The notes below the pieces were generated by a model. That model was not told where the DNA came from, searched no databases, and was given only the letters and a program-made list of their open reading frames with translations. DNA of 64,000 nt from Lepus europaeus (taxonomy: Eukaryota > Chordata > Mammalia > Lagomorpha > Leporidae), in the NCBI RefSeq assembly GCF_033115175.1, contig NC_084831.1, forward strand, positions 44,610,002 through 44,674,001, read 5' to 3'. Below are positions 11,776-24,051 of the stretch, piece by piece. Numbering within the stretch: position 1 is the stretch's first letter; each line of letters starts with the position of its first letter. A program made the translations under genes and the position numbers.

Positions 11776-14207
11776 ATGCCCCATGTGCCATGGCAAGGAG
11801 GCTTCCTCCTGGGAGGGGTGGGGATTGCTGATGGACAGGCAGGCCTTTTCTAGAAGGATCACCAGGAGCACCAGGGATGAGAAACCAGACACAGGGACTG
11901 ACTCTTGCAGAAGTGGCTCGTTCATTCATTCATTCATCCCGCAAACGTGTGGAATGCTTACTCCGTGCCAGGCACTGTCCTAGGCGGCAGAGGCAGAGAC
12001 AACACAATCAGGACTGCAGCACACACAGCCCTAATGGAAGATGCAGTCCTTGGGGGCAGTCAGAGACTAGAAAATGTGGGCGGGTTGTGATCTCGGGTGA
12101 GCTGGCCAGGGAGGTGAGAAGGGGAGCGGACTTCCCAAGCCCTGGGTGGGCGGTGGGTGAGCGACACTCCGGCAGCAAGGGCGGAAGCTGAGGTCACAGC
12201 GCTCCTGGCGAGGTCTAGGCAAAGCCAGGGTCCAGGTGGCTAGAGCAGAATTAAGTCAGGCAAGGGGCAGGGGCAGGGGCAGAGCAGAGACGTGAGGGGC
12301 CAAACTGTGGAGGTCAGGACTTGGCCAGCTCGACCTGTAGAAGCCCAGCTGGGAAAGAGCTCAGGCTCTGTGGGCCGTGTGGTCTCTCTTGCTACCACTT
12401 TGCCTCTGTAGCATGAGAGTAGCCACAGAATATATGCAAAACAATGAGCGTGAGCATTATGATAGAAATGTATTTACCACAACAGGCGACGAGCCGGAAT
12501 GGCCTGCCAGCCAGAGCTTGGTGTCCCTAGGGTAGGACACTGGAGGCCACCGCAAGGTCTTGATGTCACTTTGAGCCATCCGATGTCACTGAAGAGCCAC
12601 CCGAGGCAGTGACCCGCCCTGAGCAGTGTTTCGTCGAAAACAGGCTGTAGCGGGGTCAGCATTGTGTCGACATGCATTTTGATTCTGATTCTGGGGATGA
12701 AGCTGCTGCAGCACAAGTGACCAAGGGAAAAAGGGAAAGTGATACAGGATTCCAGCAAATGATGCCTCGTGATATGGCCCTGAAAGAGATGGCTAGGACC
12801 AGCCTGGGCTGCTGCACCGGGGAGGGCTTTTCACGGACTTGGGCCGCAGAGGCCAAGTCAACAGCGACAGCCGTGCCAGCGGTGACGGCCGTGTCGACTG
12901 CTCTGCCCGCGTGGCCACACTGTGCCTGGGTTGCCAACAGGGTGAGTCACACAAAACCCAAGATAGAGCAGCATCTCTGATAAGTGCCTTTGTTCTAGGA
13001 TGCAAAACCCCAGAGAGCGAGAAGGAAGAGCGGGCTGTGAGATGATGTGTAGCCATGATGATGTGGCCAGGGCAGGCAGAGACAGGTGTGGAAGAAAGCC
13101 ATCACCCAGCGTGTGCACCTGCTGACCCACTGCAGGGCACACTATGACAAGGGCCAAGACTTCTGTTTTTCACCACTGTAGCAAGCCCTTCCTAAACAGC
13201 GTAGCTGGCCCTGTGTCACCAAGCACTGTGATTAAGGCCAAGGTGGACAGCGATTTTCCTCATATCTGTTCCCATCCTAAAGTGACCTTGAGAAGTCGTT
13301 GGAGGAAGAGAGGTAGACAAAGCAGTGTATCCTTATGTTAAACGTGGGAGAGATGGATAAAGCAGGTGTCTACTTACATCAGACAGGTCATACATGCGAG
13401 AGGTGGAAAAAGTTTGGATTTTCTGTGCTTACACTAGACCTACTGCGTCATCCATTTCAGAATTTCCAAGGGTAGAGCTCAGGCATTTATAGTTTTAATG
13501 AGCAAATCCAGATGATTCTAAGAGCTGAGCAGCACTGGCCTAGGGCCCGGTCGGCTCGTTCTGCTCTGTGGCTGGCTCTGATTCATTCAATCAGCTGCTA
13601 TTTGTTGAGCTTTATCTTTCTGCCAGGCTTTGAATTGGGTAACATAGCTGAACAAAAGAGCATGCGATGACAGAGCACAAGCTAAGTGCCGGGCATGGAG
13701 GGCTTCATGTGGGAGCCTGGAAGAGGAGGTGTGGGTTCAGCCTGTGGATTGGTCAAGGGTGAGGAAAACTCCATGGGAGGCAAAGATAGGAGGGAGTTTA
13801 AGGGTGAATAGGACCCAGTTAGAACAGGAGGGTTAAACATTTTAATGTCTTTGGAAAGTGTTGAGTCCTCTCCCGGAGAGTATGTGATGAGCTAGGGCAC
13901 CCATCCTCCAATCTGCTGTGCTCTGCAGCTCCTGCCTGTGGGGTTCATGAACAACTCCCCTGTGCTTGCAGAGCGTGAGTTTCAGTCTTATTGGCATCTC
14001 TGTCGGCTGACTGGGTTCTTTATCTTGCACTCAGAGTCCGCCTTCTGATCACTGTGACATCTCTTTAAGGATCGGTAACAGCTCACAAGTGGATCTTTCA
14101 CAGCCACACTTTTTCCATCTGATGTTTCATGGCCTACACGAGTATCAATGGAACCCTGGTTATGTGATGCCACACTCTATGGGAGACAGTGCATCCGCTG
14201 GGAAACT
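11776..14207. other. Intergenic, old repeat-like stretches
   Basis: An (ATTC)n tract at 11921-11937 leads into old repeat text (cgtgccaggcactgtcctag). A similar stretch is at about 13580-13860. A 102-codon plus-strand ORF (12672-12980) has no family I recognise. Confidence 0.4.
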
Positions 14208-14219
14208 GTTCCGCTAATA

Positions 14220-14541
14220 TTAGAGATTTTATTTATTTATTTGAGAGGTAGAGTTACAGACAGTGAGAGGGAGAGACAGAGAGAAAGGTCTTCCATCCGA
14301 GGGTTCACTCCCCAATTGGCTGCAACGCCTGGAGTGTGCCGATTGGAAAGAGCCAGGAGCTTCTTCCAGGTCTCCCACATGGGTGCAGGGGCCCAAGAAC
14401 CTGGGCCATCTTCTACTGCTTTCCCAGGCCATAGTAGAGAGCTGGATGGGAACTGGAGCAGCCAGGACTACAATCAGCACCAATATGGGATGCCGGCACC
14501 ACAGGTGGAGGATTAACCTACTGCACCACGGCGCCAGCCCC
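14220..14541 (-). mobile_element. CSINE
   Basis: Flanked by similar ctgctaatatt-type sequence on both sides (about 14209 and 14545), the probable target duplication. Confidence 0.92.
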
Positions 14542-14962
14542 CGTTCTGCTAATATTGACAGAACAGCACAACTCCACTGCCGTGAACACCTAGGGACACA
14601 CCGGATCACTCGCCTCGCTGGCAAGAAAGCAGAGGAAGGTTCTTGAGGGCAGGTGCAGCAGCTCCTTCAGTCTTCGGGATTCCAGGCTCCTTCTGCCCTT
14701 CTCACTGCCAGCCTTGGCATGTTGATGTGGCCCATGGCTGCAAGTTCCAGGCAAAGAGGCGGAAACTGGGCCCCCAACCAAGCCCGTCTCTCTTGACTGA
14801 GCGGCCACAGCCAGCAGAATGGCTCCATCCCATGTCACACAACTGCCTGCAGCTGGGAGGCAGCAGAGTATTTCGCATGGGCTGAACCCGTCTTCCGTGC
14901 ATCCCCACAAAACAAGGGGTGAGAAATTTTGCTTAACATTCAGCTGGTGAAAAAGAAGTTTC
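14542..14962. other. Intergenic, no feature recognised
   Basis: Unique sequence with chance ORFs only. Confidence 0.5.
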
Positions 14963-15276
14963 AAGGGACAGGTGCTGTGGTATAGTGGATAAAGCTGCCT
15001 GTGACACTGGCACCCCATGTGGGCGCCAGTTCAAGACCCAGCTGCTCCACTTCCAATCTAGCTCCCTGCTAATGTGCCTGGAAAAGCAACAGAAAATGGC
15101 TCAAGTGCTTGGGCCCCTGCACCCACGTGGGAGACCTGCAGGAAGTCCCTGGCTCCTGGCCTCAGCCTGGCCCAGCCCTGGCCGTTGCAGCCATTTGGGG
15201 AGTGAACCAGCGGATGGACGCTCTCTCCCTCTCTCTCTGTAATCCTGCCTTTCAAATAAATAAATAAATCTTAAAA
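14963..15276 (+). mobile_element. CSINE
   Basis: gggacaggtgctgtggtatag to caaataaataaataaatctta. Confidence 0.9.
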
Positions 15277-15329
15277 AATGTTTTAAGTCACTGATGTTTC
15301 ATTGGTCATTAGATACTCTAAATAGAGCA

Positions 15330-15425
15330 TAAATACTGCCATGTGGGGACTATTATTCCCCTTTTACAAATTAGGAAATGGAGGCTCTGAAACATGGACT
15401 AACTTACTCAAGCTTCTACCAGCCA
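15330..15425 (-). mobile_element. MIR fragment
   Basis: gactattattccccttttac and aaattaggaaatggaggctc are the MIR core in reverse. Confidence 0.6.
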
Positions 15426-15516
15426 ACGAAGAGTATGTTTTATATTAAAACAAACACAGTCATGTTGTGACATAGAACAGAAAATCTTCGGTAATTTTAG
15501 AGATACAAATCAATGT

Positions 15517-15730
15517 CTTGGGCTGGCTTTGTGATACAGTGATACTTCTAACCAAGTGCTGGTTAGAATCCTGGCTGCTCTGCTTCTGATCCAGCTCCCT
15601 GCTAATGTGCCTGGAAAAGCAACAGAAAATGGCCCAGGTGCTTGGGCCCCTGCGCCCACGTGGGAGACCCTGATGGAGTTCCAGGCTCTTGACTTCAGCC
15701 TGAATCAGTGCTGACTCTTCTGATCATTTG
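15517..15730 (+). mobile_element. CSINE, partial and rearranged
   Basis: Head and middle present (gggctggctttgtgatacag, aagcaacagaaaatggccca). The CT-rich tail region is missing. Confidence 0.75.
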
Positions 15731-17065
15731 AACAAATATTATCTGCATAGAAATCCATTGTGGGCGATGCCCTTGAACCTCTCAAACAACACCTGCTCTC
15801 TCTCACTCATTAGAGGGACTTCAGTGGGAAAGTAGAAGCCCCTACCACCACTGTCACGTGGGAAGTAAGCTGTGCACACGGAAAGTGACTTTCTGACAGG
15901 AGACTTCGGCCTGAGGCTGCCTGCGATGTACTGTCTCAAGGCACAAAATGGCGTTGGCGGAGCTGCCCCGAGCTCCTGCGAGCAGCCACGGTCTGGGGTA
16001 GGAAGTGCGCCCCAAGGAGGAGAAACGTAGACTCTAACCACGGAGGCCAGATAAGCTGGGGTCTCCCGGGGAACATGAAGGGAACAGCCTGGATGAGGAA
16101 CTGGGTGGTGCAGGAGAGAAATGAGAACTCACCCCAGGAAGGAGCTCCAGGACTGGTTCCTGAGGGATGCCCTCCAAGGCCCCGTGCCCCTCTGCTCTTT
16201 CTGACCCTAGGGCTGGGGCTGCACACGGGCTGTCTGCTGCCTCCAAAGGGAGCGGGTGACAGCTGGCCTTCTCATCTCCAGCTTCTTGCAGAGGGATCAC
16301 GACATCCCCTGCACGAGGGTGCTGGCAGGCCTGGCCTGGAAGCCACAGAGCTTTCCTGCCATCGGCGGGATGGCTTTGGACTTACACAGGATGACACCTA
16401 ACCTGAATGAACGTCACGGGCTACTCCAGCAGGGACATCCGGGAATTTGGCTACAGCATAACAGTGCCTGGGAGAGGCCCTTGCTGCTTTACATGATGAG
16501 TCCATTGTCAATCGGGCAGGGCTGAGGGCATGGGACCGGTGTGGACGGGGAGGAGGTGTGCAGCTACTTCAGCCCGGTTCCCCATCCTCAGCTGCGCTGA
16601 CGGCTGGGCTAAGCCTTCTCCTCCCAGGAGTGAGAAAGGCACCTCAGCCGGGCAGCTGGGTCTCCTCCCTTTTCAGAGCGTGAAGGGGCCGCCTCGTCAT
16701 CTCGCCCGCCTCCACCTGCGTTTGTCTGGCTACACGGCCGCTCCACCGTTTAGCTTCTGCGAGGCGTCTCTGCTGATGCCATATCCCTCCCCGTTTGTCA
16801 GTCACCCGCTTGTGCGCCGCGGACAGCTGTCGGTGTCCATCAGTCTTCTCCAAGGATCTGGCCCCAGATGTTCTCGGTTACCGCCAAACAGTTAGAACGT
16901 TTGGGCTGACCAGTGCCTTTTGTGTCAGCCCCACATTGTTCTAAAGGCTTGACGTTAGTCGGTCTGACTTCTTTGATGGGGTCTCTGCAGAGCCTCTGGG
17001 TTGCCAGTCAGGACTGATCTCACCACGGAAGTGAGAAGGTGCCTGGTTTCTAAAATACCAAATTC
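15731..17065. other. Intergenic, no feature recognised
   Basis: GC-rich unique DNA with overlapping chance ORFs on both strands. No splice-supported exon. Confidence 0.5.
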
Positions 17066-17394
17066 AGGGGCCGGCGCTGTGTGCAGTAGGTTAATCCTCC
17101 GACTGTGGCACTAGCATCCCGTACAGGTGCTGTTTCCAATCCTGGCTGCTCCTCTTCCAATCCAGTTCTATGCTATGGCCTGGGAAGGCAGTGGAAGATG
17201 CCCAAGGGCTTGGGCCTTGCACCCATATGGGAGACCTGGAAGAAGCTCCTGGCTCCTGGCTTTGGATCAGCGCAGCTTTGGCTGTTATGGCCATCTGGGG
17301 AGTGAACCAGAGGATGGAAGATCTTTCTCTCTGTCTCTCCCTCTCTCTGTAATTCTGCCTTTCAAATAAATAAGTAAAATCTTTATAAAAAATA
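17066..17394 (+). mobile_element. CSINE
   Basis: ggggccggcgctgtgtgcag to caaataaataagtaaaatctt. One base of the head (gtgg) is altered. Confidence 0.92.
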
Positions 17395-18287
17395 CCAAAT
17401 TATTGATATCAGCTCCTTTCATCATTTCTCAGCCTTTAAAATAAATCTGGCTGAGGTTCTGTGCGGTTGAATCAAGGTGTTGTCCCTCTACTGAAATTGA
17501 CAAAGGGGCACAAAGAAACTGGGAAACAAACCTCCCATTGCAAAACGGTCTTGGAGAGTGAGCCTGTGACACGCAGCAGGCTGGCTGTTCTAGAGTTTTG
17601 AAAGTTGGCCTCCCAGTTTGTACCCAGCTGTGGATTCAGGCCGTTAGTCGGGCGAGGCCTGCCCCCACCAGAAAAATCCACAGTGAAGCGGTGACAGTCG
17701 GAAGGTGCTGGAATTCAGCTTAGCCTTCTCCACTTCAGAAGAGCTAAATGCACACGGGAGTGCAGCAGAGGTCAGAAATCCTCCCCCACGGGGTGCAGAG
17801 GGGGAAAGACCCTCTCCCTCTCAGGGCCTTTCCGCAGTGGATGTTCTGAGCTGTGGGCCAAGTCTCCATCTCCTTCCCAGTCCCCAGGCCTCTGCAGCCA
17901 GTGACCAAGCCCAGAGCCTAAGCTCAGATGCCCGGGACCCCTGTCTGGAGCCCTCAGAAGTGTAGTTGCCATTGCTTGCTGACTCTGCACATCGGTTCTT
18001 TTTCTCCAGACTTTCACACAGTAAATGTCAGATTAGTCAGAAAGTTAAAAGGAACAGACTTTTTTTACCACTATGAATTCCTCATTGATTGCGTGAGTCA
18101 ACTATCTAACGTATTCACGAGTAAGTTTTCAAATTTCCTTTGTGCAGCAGGGAGAGTACTTTTTACACCTTGGTTTCACTTTTTTATATTTAAATACTTT
18201 CTCACATATTCAATTTCTTTTGAAAGGTTTCAAGCTCATTATAGCAAATCCCATTAATCAGGCAGTGCTTTTCCAAGGTCTGGTCTA
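17395..18287. other. Intergenic, no feature recognised
   Basis: Unique sequence, AT-rich towards the right end. Confidence 0.5.
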
Positions 18288-18303
18288 TGAATTTCCTTAT
18301 TTC

Positions 18304-18644
18304 TTTCTTTTTTTTTGACAGGCAGAGTGGACAGTGAGAGAGAGAGACAGAGAGAAAAGTCTTCCTTTTGCTGTTGGTTCACCCTCCAATGGCCGCCGCG
18401 GTTGGCGCGCTGCGGCCGGCACACCGCACTGATCTGATGGCAGGAGCCAGGGGCTTCTCCTGGTCTCCCATGGGGTGCAGGTCCCAAGCACTTAGGCCAT
18501 CCTCCACTGCCTTCCCGGGCCACAGCAGAGAGCTGGCCACAAGAGGGGCAACCGGGACAGAATCTGGTGCCCCGACTGGGACTAGAACCCGGTGTGCCGG
18601 CTCCGCAAGGCGGAGGATTAGCCTAGTGAGCCGCGGCGCCGGCC
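18304..18644 (-). mobile_element. CSINE2, young copy with perfect target duplication
   Basis: The 16-bp duplication TGAATTTCCTTATTTC is identical at 18288-18303 and 18645-18660. The body keeps CpG-rich blocks (ggccgccgcggttggcgcg), a sign of recent insertion. Confidence 0.95.
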
Positions 18645-18924
18645 TGAATTTCCTTATTTCAAGCAACATTTGGTCCACTGAAGATCCAGTAGAGTCTGAG
18701 GACTTGGGACTGCTAGGTCAGCTCTGGGTGGTTCCTGCCATTTCTTTAAACATTTGGTTGTTCACATGTGTTTTCTTTGGTCTTACTTAGACAGCTGGAT
18801 CTCTGTTTTTATAAAACGTGAGCTGTTTTGCTGTCCAGTTCAAGTTAATACTTTCTTTCTTTTTTTTTTTTTTTCAGAACTCTGATTATGAATGTGAACA
18901 TGAGAATACTTCAACAAGTTTGTG

Positions 18925-19246
18925 CAGGGGCAGGTGTTATGGTGCAGTGGGATAAGCCACCACTTGGGACGCCTGCATCCCATATTGCAGTGCTAGTTCA
19001 AGTCCCAGCTTCTCTACTTCCCGTCTTGCTTCCTGCTACTGAGCCTAGAAAGACGGCAGATGATGCTTATTCCCTGCCACTCATGTGGGAGACGCAGACG
19101 GAGTCCCAGGCTCCTGGCTTCAGCCTGACCCAGCCCTGGATGTTGCAAACATTCGGGAAATAAACCAATGGATGGAAGCTCTTTCTCTCTGTGTCTCCCT
19201 CTTTCTTCATCACTCTGCTCTTCAAATAAATAAATAACTAAAATCT
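18925..19246 (+). mobile_element. CSINE, old type
   Basis: gcaggtgttatggtgcagtg to caaataaataaataactaaaat. Confidence 0.85.
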
Positions 19247-19249
19247 TGG

Positions 19250-19325
19250 AAAATAAAGTTCATGGAAAATGAGATTAAAAATAAGTTTATTTTAGTGCAA
19301 AAATTTTGAAAAATATGCAAACAAT
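19250..19325 (-). mobile_element. Palindromic short DNA-transposon-like element, copy A (partial)
   Basis: gttcatggaaaatgagattaa and ataagtttattttagtgcaa are the reverse orientation of copy B, placed directly against it. Confidence 0.6.
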
Positions 19326-19440
19326 ATTTCAAAAAGTTCATGGAAAAATGCCTATTATGAAAAAATTATCATGATTTTTAAAAAATTTGCAACAAAATAA
19401 ACTTATCTGTCAATTCCATTTTTCATGAATGTTTTAAAGT
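19326..19440 (+). mobile_element. Palindromic short DNA-transposon-like element, copy B
   Basis: About 115 bp with inverted ends (caaaaagttcatggaaaaat / ccatttttcatgaatgtttt). The core carries ttgcaacaaaataaacttat. The family is not named here; the structure is that of a MITE. Confidence 0.65.
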
Positions 19441-19449
19441 CCCTCAAAC

Positions 19450-19792
19450 TACTTTTTTTTTTTTTTTTAAGATTTATCTATTTATTTAAAAGGCAGAGTC
19501 ATAGAGAGGCAGAGGCAGAGAGAAAGACAAGTCTTCCATTCACTGGTTCACTCCCCAAACAGCCATAATGGCTGGAGATGGGCCAATCCAAAGCCAGAAG
19601 CCAGGAGTTTCTTCTGGGTCACCCACATGGGTGCAGGGGCCCAAGGACTTGGGCGATTTTCTACTGCTTTCGTAGGCCACAGCAGAGAGCTGGATCAGAA
19701 GTGGAGCTGCTGGGATTTGAACCAGCACCCGTATGGGATGCCAGCACTGCAGGCAGTGGCCTTACCACCTGCACCACAGTGCTGTACCCCTC
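19450..19792 (-). mobile_element. CSINE
   Basis: Poly-T then aagatttatctatttattt, ending cctgcaccacagtgctg. Confidence 0.9.
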
Positions 19793-20262
19793 CCCCCAAA
19801 ACTACTATGATCTTGCCACTGTGTTCTGCTTTTTCATAATTAACTCAAAGCAGAGCAGAGCTCTGGAGGTTAAACAAACAACAGAGTCTTCAGGATTTTT
19901 CTCTGTGTAGAACTCTCTTGACCCTTACACAGCAAAATGCGATCTCTCTGGACTTCCAGCACATGGTTATTTTTAATGTGGCCACAGAGACATCCCTAGG
20001 GAAAGGAGGCAGCACCCACCCCTAGTGGGGCCTGTGCCAGACACCCGGGGACATAACCAAGGGCCAAGCTTGGGAAGACCTCAAGGTTATTGTGAGAGAT
20101 GACTGGATAACTAAATTGATGAATAACTCTTCATCAGGTTCTGCTTTACAGAATGTGGAAAGTGCTGTGTAACCACAGAGGAAAGGAGTTGTTCTGTGTA
20201 CAGGAAGAAGGATGAGAATTGAGGACAACTTCATTGAGGGCGTGAGTTTTGAAACGAGGTTT
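19793..20262. other. Intergenic, no feature recognised
   Basis: Unique DNA between two CSINEs. Confidence 0.5.
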
Positions 20263-20518
20263 GGGGGCTGGCGCTGTGGCGTAGTGGGTAAAGCCGCTGC
20301 CTGTGGTGCCAGCATCCCATATGGGTGCCGGTTAGAGACCCGGCTGCTCCATCTCTGATCCAGCTCTCTGCTATGGCCTGGGAAAGCAGTGGAGGATGGC
20401 CCAAATCCTTGGGCCCCTGCACCCACGTGAGAGACCTGGAGGAAGCTCCTGGCTCCTGGCTTTGAATTGGCACAGCTCCTGCCATTGCAGCCAATTGGGG
20501 AATGAACCAGCGATGGAA

Positions 20519-20564
<46 letters not shown>

Positions 20565-20620
20565 CTCCTTCTCTCTGTATAACTCTGAATTTCAAATAAA
20601 TAAGTAAATCTTAAAAATAT
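20263..20620 (+). mobile_element. CSINE with expanded (CT)n
   Basis: gggggctggcgctgtggcgt to caaataaataagtaaatctta. A (CT)n run of about 40 bp at 20520-20560 lengthens it. Confidence 0.92.
20520..20560 (+). repeat. (CT)n microsatellite
   Basis: About 20 uninterrupted CT units grown from the CSINE pyrimidine tract. Confidence 0.95.
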
Positions 20621-20647
20621 ATAAAGAAATGGGGTTTGTACTATAAT

Positions 20648-22364
20648 CCTGCAAGATACAATCTGAACACCATAGTCCCAACTTCTGAATTTCTGAAAGA
20701 TCAAAATCCATAAAGTCTAAAATCCAGAAGATGAAAATTCCAGACATATAATTCTGCCAAAAATAATTTCAAATTCTTTAAACAGTATTTGTTTACATTT
20801 TTAAAGGACTTATTTGAGAAACAAATTAAAACACTGCAGAACACTTTGGGTGTTTAACAGTTAACCAGACAAACCAAATTCATAAAAGCAGAGGTCAAAA
20901 AACGAAAGGTACTTGTATGAATGCTTATCGCTCTGGGTGGCCAGGTTTCTAACTGTGGTCATCCAAAAAAATCACAGTGGGCAGCTTCGGTCTTTAGAGG
21001 AGATCAGTCAAAAACCACAATGGTTACCATGCACGTGCAGTCATCCAATGAGCGAGAACTTGAGAAATTTTATCTTTCATAAATGCAGATGTCAAAAAGG
21101 ATCTCTTCAACACTTTTATGCACTACACACAATGTTAACCCTGTGATCCTGCACTTGTGTGGAGCCAGATTTGCACATATAATTCATTAGAACTCTTAAA
21201 AAAAAGATTTACTTATTTATTTGAAAGGCAGAGTTACAGAAAGAAAAAGAGAGAGACAGAAATAAAAGTCTTCCATCTGTTGGTTCACTCCCCAAATGGC
21301 CGCCGAAGCCAGGAGCCAGGAGCTTCTTCCAGGTCTCCCACAGGGGTGCAGGGATCCAAGAACTTGGGCCATCTTCCGATGCTTTCCCAGGCACATTAGC
21401 AGGGGGTGGATCAGAAATGGAGCAGCCAGGATTCAAACCAGCACCCATATGGGATGCTACTACACCACAGAGCCAGCCTCCATTAGAACCCTTTAAGTCT
21501 TCACACAATTTATACCTCTAGTACTAGAAACGGTGCAAAGACAAACTATATAACATAGTGAGTTGTAGAAAATAATGCCAGCAGTTTAAAATAGTGGGGG
21601 GAGGGGGGGACTACAGGATGAGAAAACAAAGAAAATTTGAAAAAGCCAACTGGAAAATGTGGTCTCTACAAATGTGTATTCGAAGAACAGAGCTGACTCC
21701 CCCATCACTAACTGTTTTGAGATCTTGCATCTCGATGGACAGCTGCTCTGCTCTCTCTCTTAGGGCACGATGCTCCTCGTTTGTGACTGACACTGCTCTT
21801 GTTGAAATTCTCCCATGATTTGATATATCTGGACATGCGTACTCCCTATTAAAGTGTCATGTTTTCTGTGCCTTGCTCCCAGGCTGCTTTGGGTACTCAG
21901 AAATCCATTCTCTACACACTCACATCCAGAGCACGGATCTGGGGGCGACGACGCTGGTGATCAAACAGCGACATCATTGCATGCCTTCGAATCCTCCCCT
22001 AAGTATAATGATTTTCAAATCAGTCAGTAACTTTGCTGACTCCTTTAGGCAAATGTGGCCTCAAGTCGTTAAAACCTGCTGGAAATCCATCAGCTGGAAG
22101 GAGAGCCAATGCAGACAAATGACGCATTTTAAGTGGAAATGTTCCTGGTTGCCGCATCACATGGCCAATTATTTCCCAGACTCCGGATGCCTGCTCTCCG
22201 ATGGAGCCTCCCCAGCCCCCAGGGGAACTGTGGTGGTCAGGATTTGGGTTTTCAAGATTTCAGCATCCCGGATTTTCCTCTTTCAGGTCTGTGATTTGGG
22301 GGATTTTAGAGTTTAGAGCTTTTGATCTTTCAGGATTATGATGTTTGGGATTGTGTCTTGCAGG
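20648..22364 (-). mobile_element. MULE/MuDR-like DNA transposon (Ricksha-like), degenerate
   Basis: The left end CCTGCAAGATACAATC is matched by the reverse complement of the right end (CCTGCAAGACACAATC). The match continues for about 80 bp with one gap, through shared stretches such as gaaagatcaaaa and ctctaaaatcc. The interior keeps minus-strand coding remnants; for example 22157-22060 reads like a MULE transposase tail (LSALALLPADGF) but is broken by stops. A CSINE is inserted at 21196-21480. The family name rests on memory of long-TIR mammalian MULEs; the TIRs are seen directly. Confidence 0.65.
21196..21480 (-). mobile_element. CSINE inside the MULE-like element
   Basis: Flanked by cattagaactctt (about 21184) and cattagaaccctt (21481), the target duplication. 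Confidence 0.9.
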
Positions 22365-22419
22365 TTTGAAGAATGAATAAAAGTTTGTTAGGCAGAGATG
22401 CAAGAAAAGAACGTATTTC

Positions 22420-22756
22420 AGGGGCTGGTGTCATGGTGCAGTAGGTTAATCCTCTGCCTGTGGCACCAGCATCCCATATGGGCGCCAGCTCGAGTCCTGG
22501 CTGCTCCTCTTCCAGTCTAGCTCTCTGCTATGGCCTGGGAAAGCAGTAAAAGATGGCCCAAGTCCTTGGGCCCCTGCACCCCTGTGGGAGACCTGGAAGA
22601 AGCTCCTGGCTCCTGGCTTTGGATCGGCTCTGCTTGGCTGTTGTGGCCATTTGGGGAGTGAACCAGCAGATGGAAGACCTCTTTCTCTATCTTGCTCTCT
22701 CTCTGTCTGTAACTCTACTTCTTAAATAAATAAATAAAATCTTTAAAAAAAAAAAA
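22420..22756 (+). mobile_element. CSINE
   Basis: caggggctggtgtcatggtg to a long poly-A after caaataaat-type tail (22720-22756). Confidence 0.92.
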
Positions 22757-22775
22757 AGAACAGATTTCAGGTAGG

Positions 22776-22822
22776 AGAGAGAGAGACAGAGAGAAAGTGA
22801 AAGAGAGAGAGAGAGAGAGAGA
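22776..22822 (+). repeat. (GA)n-rich microsatellite
   Basis: Two GAGA blocks, the second (22797-22822) nearly pure. Confidence 0.85.
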
Positions 22823-22958
22823 GGAGGCATGGAGTAAAAACAGGATGGGAATGATGAGTAGTAACACAGGGCTACTAGAGTAGAGAGTGGTACATCAGAT
22901 GACAAGAGGGGAGCTGGAGAAGCCAGTAGGGAACCTGGACACCTTAGAGTAGCTCCCA

Positions 22959-23263
22959 CTGGGCCTGGCACTGTGGTGTAAAAGGTTAAGCCTCTGCCTG
23001 CAGTGCCAGCACCCCATATGGGCATCAGTTTGAGTCTCAGCTGCTCCACTTCCATTCTAGCTCCCTGCTGGTGCACCTGGGAAAGCAGCTGAGGATGGCC
23101 TAAGTCCTTGAGGCCCTGCACCTATGTGGGAGATCTGGAAGAAGATCCTGGCTCCTGGCCTCTGCTTGGCCCAGCCCTGGCCATTGCAGCCATTTGGGGA
23201 ATGAATCAGCGGGTGGAAGATCTCTCTCTCTGCAACTCTTTCAATTAAATAATTTTTTTTTAA
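22959..23263 (+). mobile_element. CSINE
   Basis: actgggcctggcactgtggt to tttcaattaaataattttttt. Confidence 0.88.
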
Positions 23264-23496
23264 TTGCTCCTACTGACCATGCATTCACAGAAGGCTTTCA
23301 AGCCCCTCTGCTAGGTATTAGATTGGGTGGGCACTCGCCCTCAGCCCTCGCTCTAGAGTTGAGCCACTGCTCTTCTACTAGGCCCACCCTTGTCCCTGGG
23401 CCTCATCTCTCAGGCCCTGCACCTCTGACATTTGCCTCAGGTCTCAGGGCTCTGAAAACGGCCAGCATTTGGAGCTGACTGAGTTTTCTCAAAGGA

Positions 23497-23765
23497 CTTT
23501 AATTTTTATTTATTTATTCCTGAGTCAGAGGGACAGAGATCTCCACACACTGGTTCACTTCCCAAATGCCCACAATGGGGTGGAAGCTAAGAGTCAGCCC
23601 AGGTGTCCAACAGGCATGGCAGGGACCCAGCTACCTGAGCCATCACCTGCTGCTCCCAGGGTGCACATGAGCAGGAAGCTGGACTTGGGAGTGGAGTCAG
23701 GGCTTGAATCCAGAACTCCAAAATGATATGCAGGAATCTTAACTGCTAGGCCAAATGCCTGCCCC
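23497..23765 (-). mobile_element. CSINE, old type
   Basis: tttatttatttattcctgag to gctaggccaaatgcctgccc. Confidence 0.85.
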
Positions 23766-24051
23766 TCAGGAAGAATTTGAAAGTCTCCCCTGGCCCTGTA
23801 CACTAGAGGAAAATGGCATCAACGTTTTGGACTTGGGTTAAGATAGGGTTTTTCCTCCCGTCACTGGAGAAGGAATTGACATTCAGCATTGTTGAGTTTC
23901 GCACTTGGTTCCTGGCATGGGTCATCACCACTAAATGCATGTGAGAGCTGATAATGTGTTCCTGTTTACCCAGAGGCCATCTAACTAGATAAGGACACAC
24001 CCAGATGAGATCTAGGTCTCCTTGGGCCAGGTGTTTGGCTCATCCAGTTAA

